From Mixophyes australis (Eukaryota > Chordata > Amphibia > Anura > Limnodynastidae): DNA of 64,000 nucleotides. Shown here one piece after another: positions 26,201-36,485 of the stretch; within the stretch, counting starts at the first letter, position 1; each line of letters opens with the position of its first letter. Made by a program: the position numbers and the translations under genes. Where the stretch lies: NCBI GenBank assembly GCA_036250195.1, contig JAVHZZ010000004.1:161012727-161076726 (forward strand), given 5' to 3'. The notes under the pieces are model-generated. The model ran no database searches and had not been told where the DNA came from. It was given only the letters and a program-made list of their open reading frames with translations.

Positions 26201-26900
26201 ACTTCTGGCCGCAGAACTACCAAAGCCAAACAACTGAGCCTTTTTCATATTTAATGAACAGTCTGCTATAAATGACTTAATTAAGCATTAATTAGTAGGT
26301 GGGAGATAAGATGACACCTGGGACAGTCTGCCTCATTTGCAAGATCTTCTTTGGTGGTGTTATCTCACAACAGCACCTCACCTCTCAAGTGTCAGCTTGT
26401 TGTTATCACAGTGACAGAATAATTTGCTGTTTTGTCTTAAAAAGACTAAAATTAACACAGCACCATATAAAACTTAATTGGATTCCTCTCACTTCCAGTG
26501 CTCATGAGCACTACATCCGAGATATGCTTGGCAGAAGGCACACTACTACTACTACTACAAGAGATGGTATCAAATTGTATTGAGGATACAGGATTTGTTA
26601 TCTTAATAAAGGAGCTTTAGATAACTCACTACCTTTGATACTAAAGTGGCCATGTATTGTAAGGAATATGATATATTGGTGCAATTTTAAGCTACAGATT
26701 CCCTGATTATTACCCTTATGATATATTTACCCTATTCTAAAACATAAGCAATGACTTGTTGACAGTCCAATTAAAATAAAATTACAAATAAGGATGTGGC
26801 AGAGCTGAGGAGTCCCTGCTATATATCTTTTAGGACTCTACACAAAGCAAAAGGTATTGCATGTTGTTCTTCCTGTCATAGTTTGTCAAAGGTGACTAGA
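23240..26900. other. Mostly unassigned intron; 25920-26580 looks constrained
   Basis: No genes are recognised. Two related direct copies of an AAGTAGGCCCAAGC motif (near 25124 and 25301) hint at an old repeat. The segment 25920-26580 is repeat-free, contains a CTTAATTAAGCATTAATTAG homeodomain-like cluster at about 26276-26295, and has the look of conserved non-coding DNA. That is inference without alignment. Confidence 0.35.
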
Positions 26901-26929
26901 GCACAAGTATACTAAATCCTGATCCACTG

Positions 26930-27440
26930 TAAAGACTTCATATCTATCCCCACTGCAATCCATCTTAAATGCCACAGCAACTCCAGATCTAATTTCAAAA
27001 TATCTCCCTCTCGCCCTCTTAGATCTTTCTCTGATCTGTGCCACGCCTCCTCTCTGGTCTCACTCCCGCCTACAGTGCCTCTCACGTGCCGCTTCCCATT
27101 GATGGAAATCCCTACCACACTCTACCAGACTCTTCGAGAGCCTTCGAATCATTAGACACTCTGAAAATCCATGAAAACCCATCTCTTTATTAGATCTTAG
27201 CCTACTCCCTTGATACTACCCACACTAATGCTCCCTCAAAATTGTCCCAATTTCCACTCTCAGCCAGAATAGTTTATTTTGTTTCAGCTGTGCCCACTTT
27301 CCATTAGAATGTAAGCTATCTCTACCTTGTATGTCCCTGTTTTATGTATGTACTTTTATGTCCTGTTATACCTGTTGTACGGCACTGCAGAGCATTGTGG
27401 TGCCTTACAAATCTATAATAATAATAATAATAATAATAAT
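26930..27440 (+). mobile_element. L2-type LINE 3' end with TAA tail
   Basis: Around 27165-27200 one frame reads SMKTHLFIRS, the conserved C-terminal end of the L2-group reverse transcriptase. A 3' UTR with GAATGTAAGCTATC and GCACTGCAGAGCATTGTGGT follows, then (TAA)n at 27416-27440. Stops are scattered, and the piece is a 5'-truncated, dead copy. Confidence 0.7.
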
Positions 27441-28005
27441 AGACATAAAATATACTGCTGATCTAGTAAATGCTGCAAGTAGTTACCCCCGGCATGTGGG
27501 AAGAGAATCCAACTCCATATTTGAAGATTTGGTTAATTTAGGTAATTCATCATGTATAGTGAAAACGTTACCTTTGCCTCTACTTATTGATCTTCATTGT
27601 TACATCTTTTATTATGGAATGAATTGTTAGAATGCTAAATAGGAATCTGTTAATGCTTTTCCTTTCACCGAACATGAGATACTTTTAACACTCCTCACAA
27701 TTGATCTAATTGAACTGCTACTTATTCTTAGTGCTATTCTATTTTGATGATGACTGAGACTGTCAACTCTTTTTCTCAAGGTATAGCGCCCCATCTATAC
27801 CTTGTTATGGCTTTCTACACATTTGTGTTTGCCTTTTTCATTATTGCTATGTTACAAAACTCAGTAGGATTAGTTTTATATTAATTATTTTTTGTAGACC
27901 TCACAACTGTTCTATTAACTACTGCCATGGCTCGACCTATATCACAACCTCTAACTAAATTTTCTATGTACGTGCTTGCATGCAGTTTGAATCCATTTAG
28001 CTATA

Positions 28006-28331
28006 TCATCATCGTCATCAGCAGCTATTTATATAGCGCCACTAATTTTGCAGCGCTGTACAGAGAACTCACATCAGTCCCTGACCCATTGGAGCTTACA
28101 GTCTAAAGTCCCTAACCTACACATACACACAGATATACCAGGGTCAATTTGATAGCAGCCAATTAACTTACTAGTATGTTTTTGGAGTGTGGGAGGAAAC
28201 CGGAGCGCCTGAAGGAAACCCACGCAAAAACGGGGAGAACATACAAACGCCACACAGATGAGGCCATTGTCAGGAATAGAATTCATGACCCCAGTGCTGT
28301 GAGGCAGAAGTGCTAACCACTAAGCCGCCGT
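28006..28331 (-). mobile_element. Near-complete tRNA-derived SINE
   Basis: On the minus strand it starts ACGGCGGCTTAGTGGTTAGC. This holds a good RNA polymerase III A box (28312-28326), and a degraded B-box-like stretch lies at 28273-28290. A long conserved body follows (GTGGGTTTCCTTCAGG, CACACTCCAAAAACATACTA, GACTGTAAGCTCCAATGG). The 3' end is GTACAGCGCTGC...GGCGCTATATAAATAGC with a (GATGAT)-type tail. GCTATA occurs on both sides (28000-28005 and 28332-28337), a possible short target duplication. It is a SINE, not a tRNA gene: the head is not a complete cloverleaf. Confidence 0.85.
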
Positions 28332-28494
28332 GCTATAGTAACACTCCTAATTCTGTGCACATAGCCAAAAATCTAATGAACTTCAATGAGAGTGTGCATT
28401 TGTAGGCATATGTCCATAGTCTCCTTTTAGATGCACAAAACAGGCTTATTTTTACACCACCTCCTATATGATAACTGTTGGGGATCTGCCACTA

Positions 28495-30027
28495 CAGTAA
28501 TGGCCAAAAGTTTTTAGAATGGCACAAGTATTGGTTTTCACAAAGTTTGCTGCTTCAGTGTTTTTAGACCTTTTTGTCAGATGTTGCTATGGTATACTGA
28601 AGTAAAATTACAAGCATTTCATAAGTGTCAAAGGCTTTTATGGACAATTACATTAAGTTTATGCAAAGAGTCAATATTTGCAGTATTGACCCTTCTATTT
28701 GAAGACCTCTGCAATTCACCCTGGCATGCTGACAATCAACTTCTGGGCCACATACTGACTGCTGGCTGTCCATTCTTGCCTAATCAGTGCTTGGAGTTTG
28801 TCAGAATTTGTGGGTTTTTGTTTGTCCACCTGCCTCTTGAGGATTAACCACAAGTTCTCAATGGGTTTAAGGTCTGGGGAGTTTCCTGGCCTTGCACCCA
28901 AAATTTTGATGTCTTGATCCCTGAACCACTTAGTTATCACGTTTGCCTTATGGCAAGGTGCTCCATCATGCTGTAAAAGGCATTGTTTGGCACCAAACTG
29001 TTCTTGGATGGTTGGGAGAAGTTGCCCTTGGAGGATATTTTTGTACCATTCTTTATTCATGTCTGTGTTCTTAGGCAAAATTGTGAGTGAGCCCACTCCC
29101 TTGGCTGAGAAGCAACCTCACACATGAATTGTCTGTTGGCATGACACAGAACTGATGGTAGCGCTCACCTTTACTTCTCCGGACATGCATTTTTCCAGAT
29201 GCCCCAAACAATCTGAAAGGGGATTTATTAGAGAAAATGACTTTACCCCAGTCCTCAGCAGTCAAATACCTGTACCTTTTGCAGGATATCAGTCTGTCCC
29301 TGAAGTTTTTCCTGGAGAGAAGTGCCTTCTTTGCTGGCCCTCTTGACACCAGACCATCCTCCAAAAGTCTTCGCCTCACTGTGCATGCAGATGCACTTAC
29401 ATCTGCCTGCTGTCATTCCTGAGCAAGCTCTGCACTGTTGGTGCCCCGATCCCGCAGCTGAATCAACTTTAGGAGACAGTCCTGGCGCTTGCTGGACGTT
29501 CTTGGGTGCCTTGTCTTTTTCACAACTATTGAACCTCTCTTCTTGAAGTTCTTGATGATCCGATAAAAATTAGGTTTACATGCAATCTTACTAGCAGCAA
29601 TATTCTTGCCTGTGAAACCCTTTTTGTGCAATGCAATGATGACAGCACGTGTTTCCTTGGAGATAACCATGGTTAACAGAGGAAGAACAGTGATTTCAAG
29701 CACCAACCTCCTTTTAAAGCTTCCAGTCTGTAATTCTAACTCAATCAGCATTACAGAGTGATCTCCAGCCTTGTCCTCGTCAACACTCTCACCTGTGTTA
29801 ACGAGAGAATCACTCACCTGATGTCAGCTGGTCCTTTTGTGGCAGGGCTGAAATGCAGTGGAAATGTTGTTTTTGGGATAAAGTTCATTGTCATGGCAAA
29901 GAGGGACTTTTAAATTAATTGCAACTCATCTGATCACTCTTCATGACATTCTGGAGTATATACAAATTGCCATCATAAAAACTGAAAACCAATACTCGTG
30001 TCATTTCAAAACTTCTGGCCATGACTG
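28495..30027 (-). mobile_element. Complete Tc1/mariner transposon, inactive
   Basis: The element is 1533 bp and is flanked by TA on both sides (28493-28494 and 30028-30029). The left terminus CAGTAATGGCCAAAAGTTTT pairs with the inverted right terminus CAGTCATGGCCAGAAGTTTT, and the similarity continues through a GTATTGGTTTTCA block. The single transposase gene lies on the minus strand (28671-29670) and is broken. The TIR type belongs to a Tc1 family widespread in fish and frogs. Confidence 0.95.
28671..29670 (-). pseudogene. Tc1-like DDE transposase pseudogene
   Basis: Starting at the ATG at 29670 (MVISKETRAVI) the frame gives the N-terminal paired-type helix-turn-helix region, with HKKGFTGKNIAASK and a VVKKTRHPRTS linker. 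An in-frame TGA stops it at 29413-29415, and the same frame then continues to about 29071 with the catalytic domain. A frameshift between 29071 and 29096 moves the rest into another frame, which carries QHDGAPCHKAN and DLKPIENLW. A second stop (28716-28718) and a third (near 28695) precede the expected terminal stop at 28671-28673. The total length, about 333 codons, is normal for Tc1 (about 340). Of the DDE residues the second Asp and the Glu are present, but the first Asp position reads Asn (FSNKSPF, where the family has FSDES). It is a pseudogene. Confidence 0.93.
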
Positions 30028-30059
30028 TACTTTCAGGTAGGAGTATTTCATTGAGGAAG

Positions 30060-30690
30060 CACATTATTATGCAAACAAAAGCGATCTTATTTAAAGATGA
30101 AAATGTAAAGTGGAGACACTAGAAATGGCAATGTCACAGAAACTGAAAACATTCCACAAATGAAATGTTTTGAGTAAAAAAAAAAGTGTTAACCTGATAG
30201 CATATTGTGTCTTTCATTGAAAGACTGTTAAGGTTAATTTCTTATCTAGTCTGTCTGATTTTGGCGGTGATACTGGGCATATTAACAATAAGCAACAACT
30301 TTAATCCACATGGCAGTATTGTATTTTTCTTTAATTCATAATTTCTGGGCACTAGCATTCTCCCTGTTGACTAATAGAACCATTCAGATTGCTTATGAAA
30401 AGACATAATTGTTCATTTTTACTTTTAGTCCGCGTTCATTTCTATACTACATATAGCCTTACAGATAAGATGAAGTCACAGATGGAATTGTGCAGTGTCA
30501 TTTGACAGCCAATTAGAGCAATCTGACAGAAATGATGAATTAATCACCACAGACAGGCTCACAATTCCCAGATAGAATTCCACACAGGTTGAACCAGTTT
30601 CTCAGCTCTATTTTTAGCAGAAATAGATTGCTATTTTCCTTGGTCTCTCATAAGAATTCTAACCATTGCATTACAGGTTAAAATATTTAG
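30060..30690. other. Repeat-poor tract, possible conserved non-coding DNA
   Basis: No transposon ends or tandem repeats are visible. It contains motifs such as GACAGCCAATTAGAG (about 30505) and GATGAATTAATCACC (about 30534-30548), resembling homeodomain sites. It is squeezed between a Tc1 element and a hAT element. Conservation is guessed, not shown. Confidence 0.3.
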
Positions 30691-30945
30691 AGGCACTGAC
30701 AGTGTCGGACTGGGGCATGAAGGGCCCACTGGGGGACTGCAACACTAGGGGCCCACCAGAGGGGGTGTGGTCAGTCATCATAGAGGCGGGACCAGACAGA
30801 GGGGGAGTGGTCAATCCACGAAGGACAGCTAGCACCCTAGTGTAGTATATAAAAAATGCAGTGTGTGTATAAAGAATACACAGTGTTGACCTGCCCCTTA
30901 GTTTGGGCAGAACAGTCCCCAAAAATCAGGATTGTCCCACTAGAT

Positions 30946-31092
30946 CAGGGTTGGCTAACCTGTGAAACTCCAGGTGTTGTGAAACTACAAGCCCCAGCAT
31001 GCTTTGCCAATATATGGCAGCTTATTGCTGTAAGGGTATGCTGGGACTTGTAGTTTCACAACATCTGGAGTACCACAGGTTAGCCAAGCCTG
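30946..31092. mobile_element. hAT MITE nested inside the larger hAT element
   Basis: The element is 147 bp. The start CAGGGTTGGCTAACCTGTG and the end CACAGGTTAGCCAAGCCTG are near-perfect inverted repeats. The flanking 8-mers are CACTAGAT (30938-30945) and CACTAGAC (31093-31100), one mismatch apart. The inner arms also pair (GAAACTACAAGCCCCAGCAT against ATGCTGGGACTTGTAGTTTC), making it almost fully foldback. Confidence 0.88.
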
Positions 31093-31474
31093 CACTAGAC
31101 TCAGAACATTTGACAGACTGTCCTACCTGTTGTTGTCACTTTTACCACCTGTGGCTGCTGGTTTCTTTAGTTGCGGCTTGTCTGGATCCTGCAATGTTGA
31201 GGGTTCTATTTGGATTAAATAAAGGGGACATTTAGAAACGCCAACCATCCCTGCCATTAAATCAACAGCACCCACATTTAATAATTAGGCCTCTCTCCAG
31301 CCTCAACATTAAAGTAATAGTGCTCACATGTGATAAATAAACCTATTCCCCTTCCTCCAAACAGCCCCAGCAATAAATTAATAGCATTTTAGTTTAAAAC
31401 ATCCATTTCCCACGACCATTCATAGCATTAAATAATTAATATTCACATTTAATAGCCCTCCTCCTCACACTCTG

Positions 31475-32098
31475 CCACACAGTAATGCCCCAATATTATG
31501 CCACACAGTAGTGCCCCAATATTATGCCACACAGTAGTGCCCAAATATTATGCCACACAGTAGTGCCCCAATATTATGCCACACAGTAATGCCCCAATAT
31601 TATGCCACACAGTAGTGCCCCAATATTATGCCACACAGTAATGCCCCAATATTATGCCACACAGTAGTGCCCCAATATTATGCCACACAGTAATGCCCCA
31701 ATATTATGCCACACAGTAGTGCCCCAATATTATGCCACACAGTAATGCCCCAATATTATGCCACACAGTAGTGCCCCAATATTATGCCACACAGTAGTGC
31801 CCCAATATTATGCCACACAGTAATGCCCCAATATTATGCCACACAGTAGTGCCCCAATATTATGCCACACAGTAATGCCCCAATATTATGCCACACAGTA
31901 GTGCCCCAATATTATGCCACACAGTAATGCCCCAATATTATGCCACACAGTAGTGCCCCAATATTATGCCACACAGTAGTGCCCCAATGGTATGCCACAC
32001 AGTAGTGCCCCAATATTATGCCACACAGTAGTGCCCCAATATTATGCCACATAGTAATGCCCCAATATTATGCCACACAGTAGTGCCCCAATGGTAAG
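31475..32098 (+). repeat. 26-bp minisatellite, 24 copies, 52-bp higher-order period
   Basis: The unit CCACACAGTARTGCCCCAAT plus ATTATG repeats exactly every 26 bp from 31475 to 32098, giving 24 copies with no length variation. A single A/G site in the unit alternates through most of the array (GAGAGAGAG then GAGAGAG across copies 4-19), so the effective unit of spread was a 52-bp dimer. Copies 20 and 24 carry a distinct CAATGGTA end. It lies wholly inside the hAT element. Confidence 0.97.
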
Positions 32099-32106
32099 TG
32101 TCCCCA

Positions 32107-32108
<2 letters not shown>

Positions 32109-32137
<29 letters not shown>
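32109..32137. repeat. (CA)n microsatellite
   Basis: A pure CA run of about 28 bp immediately after the minisatellite, within the hAT element. Confidence 0.95.
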
Positions 32138-32293
32138 TTATATATGGGACTTCTCTGCCGTTTTGTGTTTTAAAAAAAAAACAAAAAACCAGGCTGTCTG
32201 GCAATGAGTCTCTTACCTGTGAGATACACCGGCATGCTGCTCCTCTGGACGGCAGCGACAGGCAAACAACTCCTCCTCCCCTGCTGAAGTGTA

Positions 32294-32360
32294 AAACACA
32301 CTACCGCGCAGGTGCAGAGAGTCCAGACACAGCTCTCTGCACCTGCGCGGTAGTGTGTTT
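32294..32360. repeat. Perfect 28-bp-stem hairpin
   Basis: The left arm 32294-32321 and right arm 32333-32360 are exact reverse complements (core CTACCGCGCAGGTGCAGAGA), separated by an 11-nt loop. Pairing can extend a little further with a bulge (GTGTA against TACAC). It sits about 140 bp from the right end of the hAT element, where transposase-binding subterminal repeats are common. Confidence 0.93.
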
Positions 32361-32511
32361 GTTACACTGCCGCCGCAGACGTCCGGGACCATCAATTAGG
32401 TGCTCCCTGCAAGCTCCGCCCCAACGTCGGAGGGGGCGGGGCTTAATCGCGCCCGGGCCTATCGGTGTATAGCCCGGCTGGCCGGCAGGCCAGTCCGAGG
32501 CTGGGCACTGA

Positions 32512-34203
32512 TTTCTGTTTTGTTTCTTCTTAGTTTGTTTTTATCTAACTATTTTGTTCTTTATGGATATTCAGATAATGCTGTATATTATGGATATCAA
32601 GAAGCAAACAATATATTTATTTATATAATATAGTTAAATAGTGGATGGTAACTATAGATCATAAGGGAGGAGGGTAGAGGGGGAGGCCTTTTCGATTAGA
32701 GTAGTCGCTCAATATAAGCTTTATTGATGATAAAACTCATGTAGTGTTTTTTGTGTTTGTATAATTGTCGTATTCATCACAGGGGCTGGTGCAGAGTGGG
32801 ACATTCCCTAGTTTGCGTAGACTATCTTGAGCGAAAAGCAGAAAGTGTGCACACGCATATGCACCTATACAAATTTTTTGCACAATTATTGTAATCAATC
32901 CCACCTGTGCCAGGAGAGGCCAATTTGAGAAGGGAAGGGGATAGCAAAAAAAGGCCGACTACAGTAAAGACATGTTTATGCAAATGTGACTCATGCAGAT
33001 CTGCACAAACACTCATATTGCATATTAGAAGGCGTATCTTTTGCACATGCAATATTGAAGGTGCAATTAGTCGCTGATGATAACTTGTTGTCTACCAGGT
33101 GCATATAATACTAATGCAGAGAAATCTCGAGACATGGACAGCTCTACATATGGGTGGAAATAAGCTAGTTTTCAATGCTCTTTTTTAAAGAATAATTTGG
33201 TCCCCTTTTGCAACCAACTCTGCATCAGTCCCAGAATAAGCAGATATTCCGAGAGAAAGTGTGCAGATTTGCATGCATGAATGTGAGATTGTCCACAAGT
33301 AAATGAGACAAGCCATTAGTTTCAATGTATGTTTAGTAAGCAATGGGAAATTAAGGTGTACAAACACTTCTAGTCTTGATGGTAATGGGATCCAAAACGT
33401 GTGATAGCATCTATGCATTTGTGTATGGCTATTATAGGGTTCCTTAGGCGAAAAAGAGGAATAGATTACAGATAATATGTGGTTCATTCTATTATTGCAC
33501 TTCCACATGTCCTATCTTATCAGACACGTTCTGCGCCATGCATTCCTATCAGATCACATGTAGAGCTTTTAGTGATCTGCCCATGATATAATTATCTTAA
33601 AAAATGCAGACAATTAAATGTATTACATGTCTTCAGGAATGAATTTGAGACTGTGTACTTTTTATGATAGTTTCCAAAACATAATTTTGAGTAAACCATT
33701 AATATATTATTTTTTCCTATTAATACTGAACTACACTTCAAAGCAGCCCAAGTCTTTGAAGAGAGAATTGTTTCAATTCAAATAAAATTTCTCTTTGGTA
33801 AAAAAAATGAAACTTAAAAACAATAAACAAAGAAAGAAAACTGCACATTTTTGTTCTCAGCATCTGAAATGTGTTCTTGACCCAAAAACAGGTTTAAACA
33901 GTATTGACAGGTCATCGCTTTCTTTTTAACTCTACTCTTTAACAAAGGTTTTTTTTTATCATAACATAACCAGTGACTGATAAATGGGAAAATTTTGGCC
34001 TGAAGTACAGTAATACATTAAAGTGAGTGAAATAGGTTGTAGAGTATCAAGAAATCACACAGTATTATAAAGCCAGATGTACACCCCTGGGACTTTAAGC
34101 ATGACAGTACATATTATGAGTTCAGAGACCATAAAATATTTAAATATCATGGAGAAAAAGAATCTAGATGGGCAAAGAAAAAGAAGCTGAAAAAATGTAA
34201 TTG

Positions 34204-34256
<53 letters not shown>

Positions 34257-35870
34257 AATATATATATATATTATAAAATTAAGCTACAAGCTTAACTGCG
34301 GATATAATGTACAATGTGCAATAAAATCTCATTTAATGGGAGCAACTGTTCATCTCTATTTGCTGAACTATAGAAAGTGAACAATGGTATTTTCATTGAA
34401 CAGCATTGTCATTGCTGTTATTTATAACAAAGGCTATACTTCTCTCACTGTGTCAGTGAATACATTTATTTCCAGTTGGTATTACTAGTGGAAGAAATGC
34501 AATCTTTGTATTGTAATTTATTCTGCTATGTTGAACAATCTGATCCCTATTAGACTTCTCAGCATCTGTACCTAACCTCTTTTGTGCAGAGAACATGCAC
34601 AACTATTTGCTAAATGTCTTGGCGCCACTCAAGGAGTTAACCGCCTGTCATTGCATTTGTCTTTTCTGAATTGATTTAAGCTACTTAAATAGTTTGTATT
34701 ACAAATTAGTGTATTTATTTCATTTTATTTATATGTATTCTGGAATTGTAAGTATCTGTGTGTTTTAGGAATGTGGAAAGGTACTTCTGGTGAAAAAATA
34801 GCTATATGTTAACATTGGCTATATACTATCTACTTGTGTACTGAAGATTTCCACCAACATTGGTTTGAATATAGTAGTAGTCTGAGCAATCACATCCCCC
34901 TTCTCTTAACCCTTATTGCTGCAGAGAAGCAGGTAAGCAGCTGTTTGCAACCACAAAACAGCAGGGGATATTAATTAATACAAGTTTAAAGGGCAAAATA
35001 GCAAATAAATGACTTATTGTGGAAACCATATGTTTTAACAACTGTTTATTGAACAAAGCAAAGGCGATTTCATGTCAGAGATATATTTAGTAATGCAAAA
35101 GGAAAGCCTCTTCCCTGTTACATGAAGATTTGATCACTAGGGGCATTGTTGCATTGAAATTTTTCATACATTTTATTTTAATTCAAAGAGAAATAAATAT
35201 GTCAGATCTGGTGCACATTGATGTATGAAATGTTTCATTATTGTACGGTTCTCTGTGCAGGGTATAGAATAAATAGTGCAAAATCAGGTCTTATTTATAT
35301 TTTTATATTTTATTTGTAATACATGATCTTTAGTATAAACAGAAACATTTTATAAACTAAAGGCAGGGATAGTCCTATTGGGAAGAATAGACTATAGTAG
35401 AGCAACGTACATTCATTTGAAATGTGTAAGGGATTTTCAGAGTTAGTAAGAATGTATTAGATTAGACCAATCACCTAACAACTGACCACTTTATTTTCTA
35501 TTGCAGTTACCTGAGCCAAATTAATTGGTGTTTTTAAGCTGCAATACCACCTAGGAAATATTTTATTGACGTGCCCCTTCTCCCTGCAGCTGTTTTTCCC
35601 ATGGCTCCTCTGTTCTCTCACAGTTTTGGATGAAACCAGGAGAAGGAGGATGAGCAATCACAGACTGCAATCAAAAGATTGCGGAGTATTATTGGTCCTC
35701 CCATTCATACCTCACAATTATAGAAAGTTATTTGAATTGATTGGCAGAGCCACGGAAAATTACTGTAGATGCGTGTAGCTAGGCCAGGGGGAGGAGGATG
35801 GAGGGCACATTAATAAAATATTTTCCTAGATGTTAATTCATCTTTAAAACACCCTTATAACTGCTACAGT
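32512..35870. other. Intron sequence, mostly unassigned
   Basis: No gene is recognised. The part 32820-33510 is slightly less AT-rich, with repeated TGCACA/TTTTGCAC motifs, and may be a diverged element whose ends I cannot define. Apart from the (AT)n run at 34206-34252, the remainder looks like plain intron. Confidence 0.45.
34206..34252. repeat. (AT)n microsatellite
   Basis: An uninterrupted AT dinucleotide run, with a shorter one resuming at about 34259. Confidence 0.95.
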
Positions 35871-35875
35871 AGATC

Positions 35876-36284
35876 GGGGGGTCTATTTATTAAAAAAGTG
35901 GTGATAGGGCTGGTTTTGTATCTCTGTTTATCACAGCAATAGAAATCCTCCTATCACCATGATTTACTAAGAAAACCATAAGAGTAGTCCTAGCACTTTG
36001 TCCTCCAATCTTAGCTCTACTTGTACAAATATATAAATCATTTAAAAACAAAAATACTAGCAAATATGAAACATTTATTTTACAGATATTCCATTTAAAA
36101 ATGCTATATTTAAATAAATTAAGCATGTTTTCATTGACTATCTCCTACTATTGCCATCCTGGAAAAAAACTGCTAAATCTCTTTGCTGGCAGGGACCACT
36201 GTCAGCGTTAGCCCGGTGGTAGCCTTTAATAGACCGGGATAAGCCCGTGATAGGACTTTTCCCTCCTTAAGAAATAGAGCCTTT
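35876..36284. mobile_element. Inverted-repeat MITE just upstream of the 49-nt exon
   Basis: The left end GGGGTCTATTTATTAAAAAAG is mirrored at the right by CTTAAGAAATAGAGCC. Internal arms pair (GGTGATAGGGCT at the left, GTGATAGGAC in the reverse at the right). It ends only about 150 bp before the exon at 36437. No clear target duplication is seen. Confidence 0.55.
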
Positions 36285-36436
36285 AGTGAGAAGTTTTGGA
36301 GCAGACCACTTTGTATTGGGTGGATGTGTTGGAGGGTTAGCTGGCAGCAATATAACATAAAACAGCTTGTTAAAAATACTGATGATTAATGATTATTTAG
36401 TAGAAAATTAAAATCTTTTTTACTTTTTTATTTTAG

Positions 36437-36485
36437 ATGCATCATCCTATTCAGATGAAACCTGCAGATAGCGAAAAGTCAAATG
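36437..36485 (+). CDS. CELF2: CELF2-like exon, 49 nt (linker before RRM2)
   Basis: The exon encodes MHHPIQMKPADSEKSN plus the first base of an alanine codon. It begins in phase 0 after a pyrimidine-rich tract and TTTTAG, and ends in phase 1 before GTAAGT, both consensus splice sites. This is the conserved segment linking RRM1 to RRM2 in CELF1/CELF2 proteins, which bind GU-rich RNA to control alternative splicing, translation and mRNA decay in nucleus and cytoplasm. Serine in EKSN matches CELF2, where CELF1 has EKNN. The length of 49 nt fits the vertebrate CELF1/2 exon as I know it. The exon is not a multiple of three, so skipping it would shift the frame. The next exon joins exactly (G + CT = Ala). 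The ATG is internal to the protein in the common isoforms. Confidence 0.95.

Larger units (their letters stand above)
30700..32503. mobile_element. Composite 1.8-kb hAT-type element with minisatellite
   Basis: The left end CAGTGTCGGACTGG and the inverted right end CAGCCTCGGACTGG match at 12 of 14 bases. The element is bounded by identical 8-mers GGCACTGA at 30692-30699 and 32504-32511, the target duplication expected of hAT transposons. No transposase is recognisable, so it is non-autonomous. Its cargo is a nested hAT MITE (30946-31092), a 24-copy 26-bp minisatellite (31475-32098), a CA run and a GC-rich right part with a perfect hairpin (32294-32360). The right third is much GC-richer than the surrounding intron. 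Confidence 0.85.
1..36436 (+). other. CELF2: CELF2-like intron (5' part of window)
   Basis: Everything before the first recognised exon is inferred to be intron of the CELF2-like gene, because the 49-nt exon that ends this stretch begins in phase 0 and needs an upstream coding exon that is not here. No open reading frame in it has recognisable host-gene similarity. The intron ends in a pyrimidine-rich tract (36417-36434) and an AG at 36435-36436. The true intron start lies outside the window. An alternative first exon inside this stretch cannot be excluded by eye. Confidence 0.8.

Noticed and set aside
28270..28331. tRNA gene on the minus strand
   Set aside because: An A box and a weak B-box-like stretch are present, but there is no complete cloverleaf and the sequence continues into a SINE body and tail. 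It is the SINE head.
31475..32098. CRISPR-like array of regular repeats
   Set aside because: Units are directly adjacent 26-bp tandem copies with no unique spacers, in a vertebrate intron inside a transposon. It is a minisatellite.
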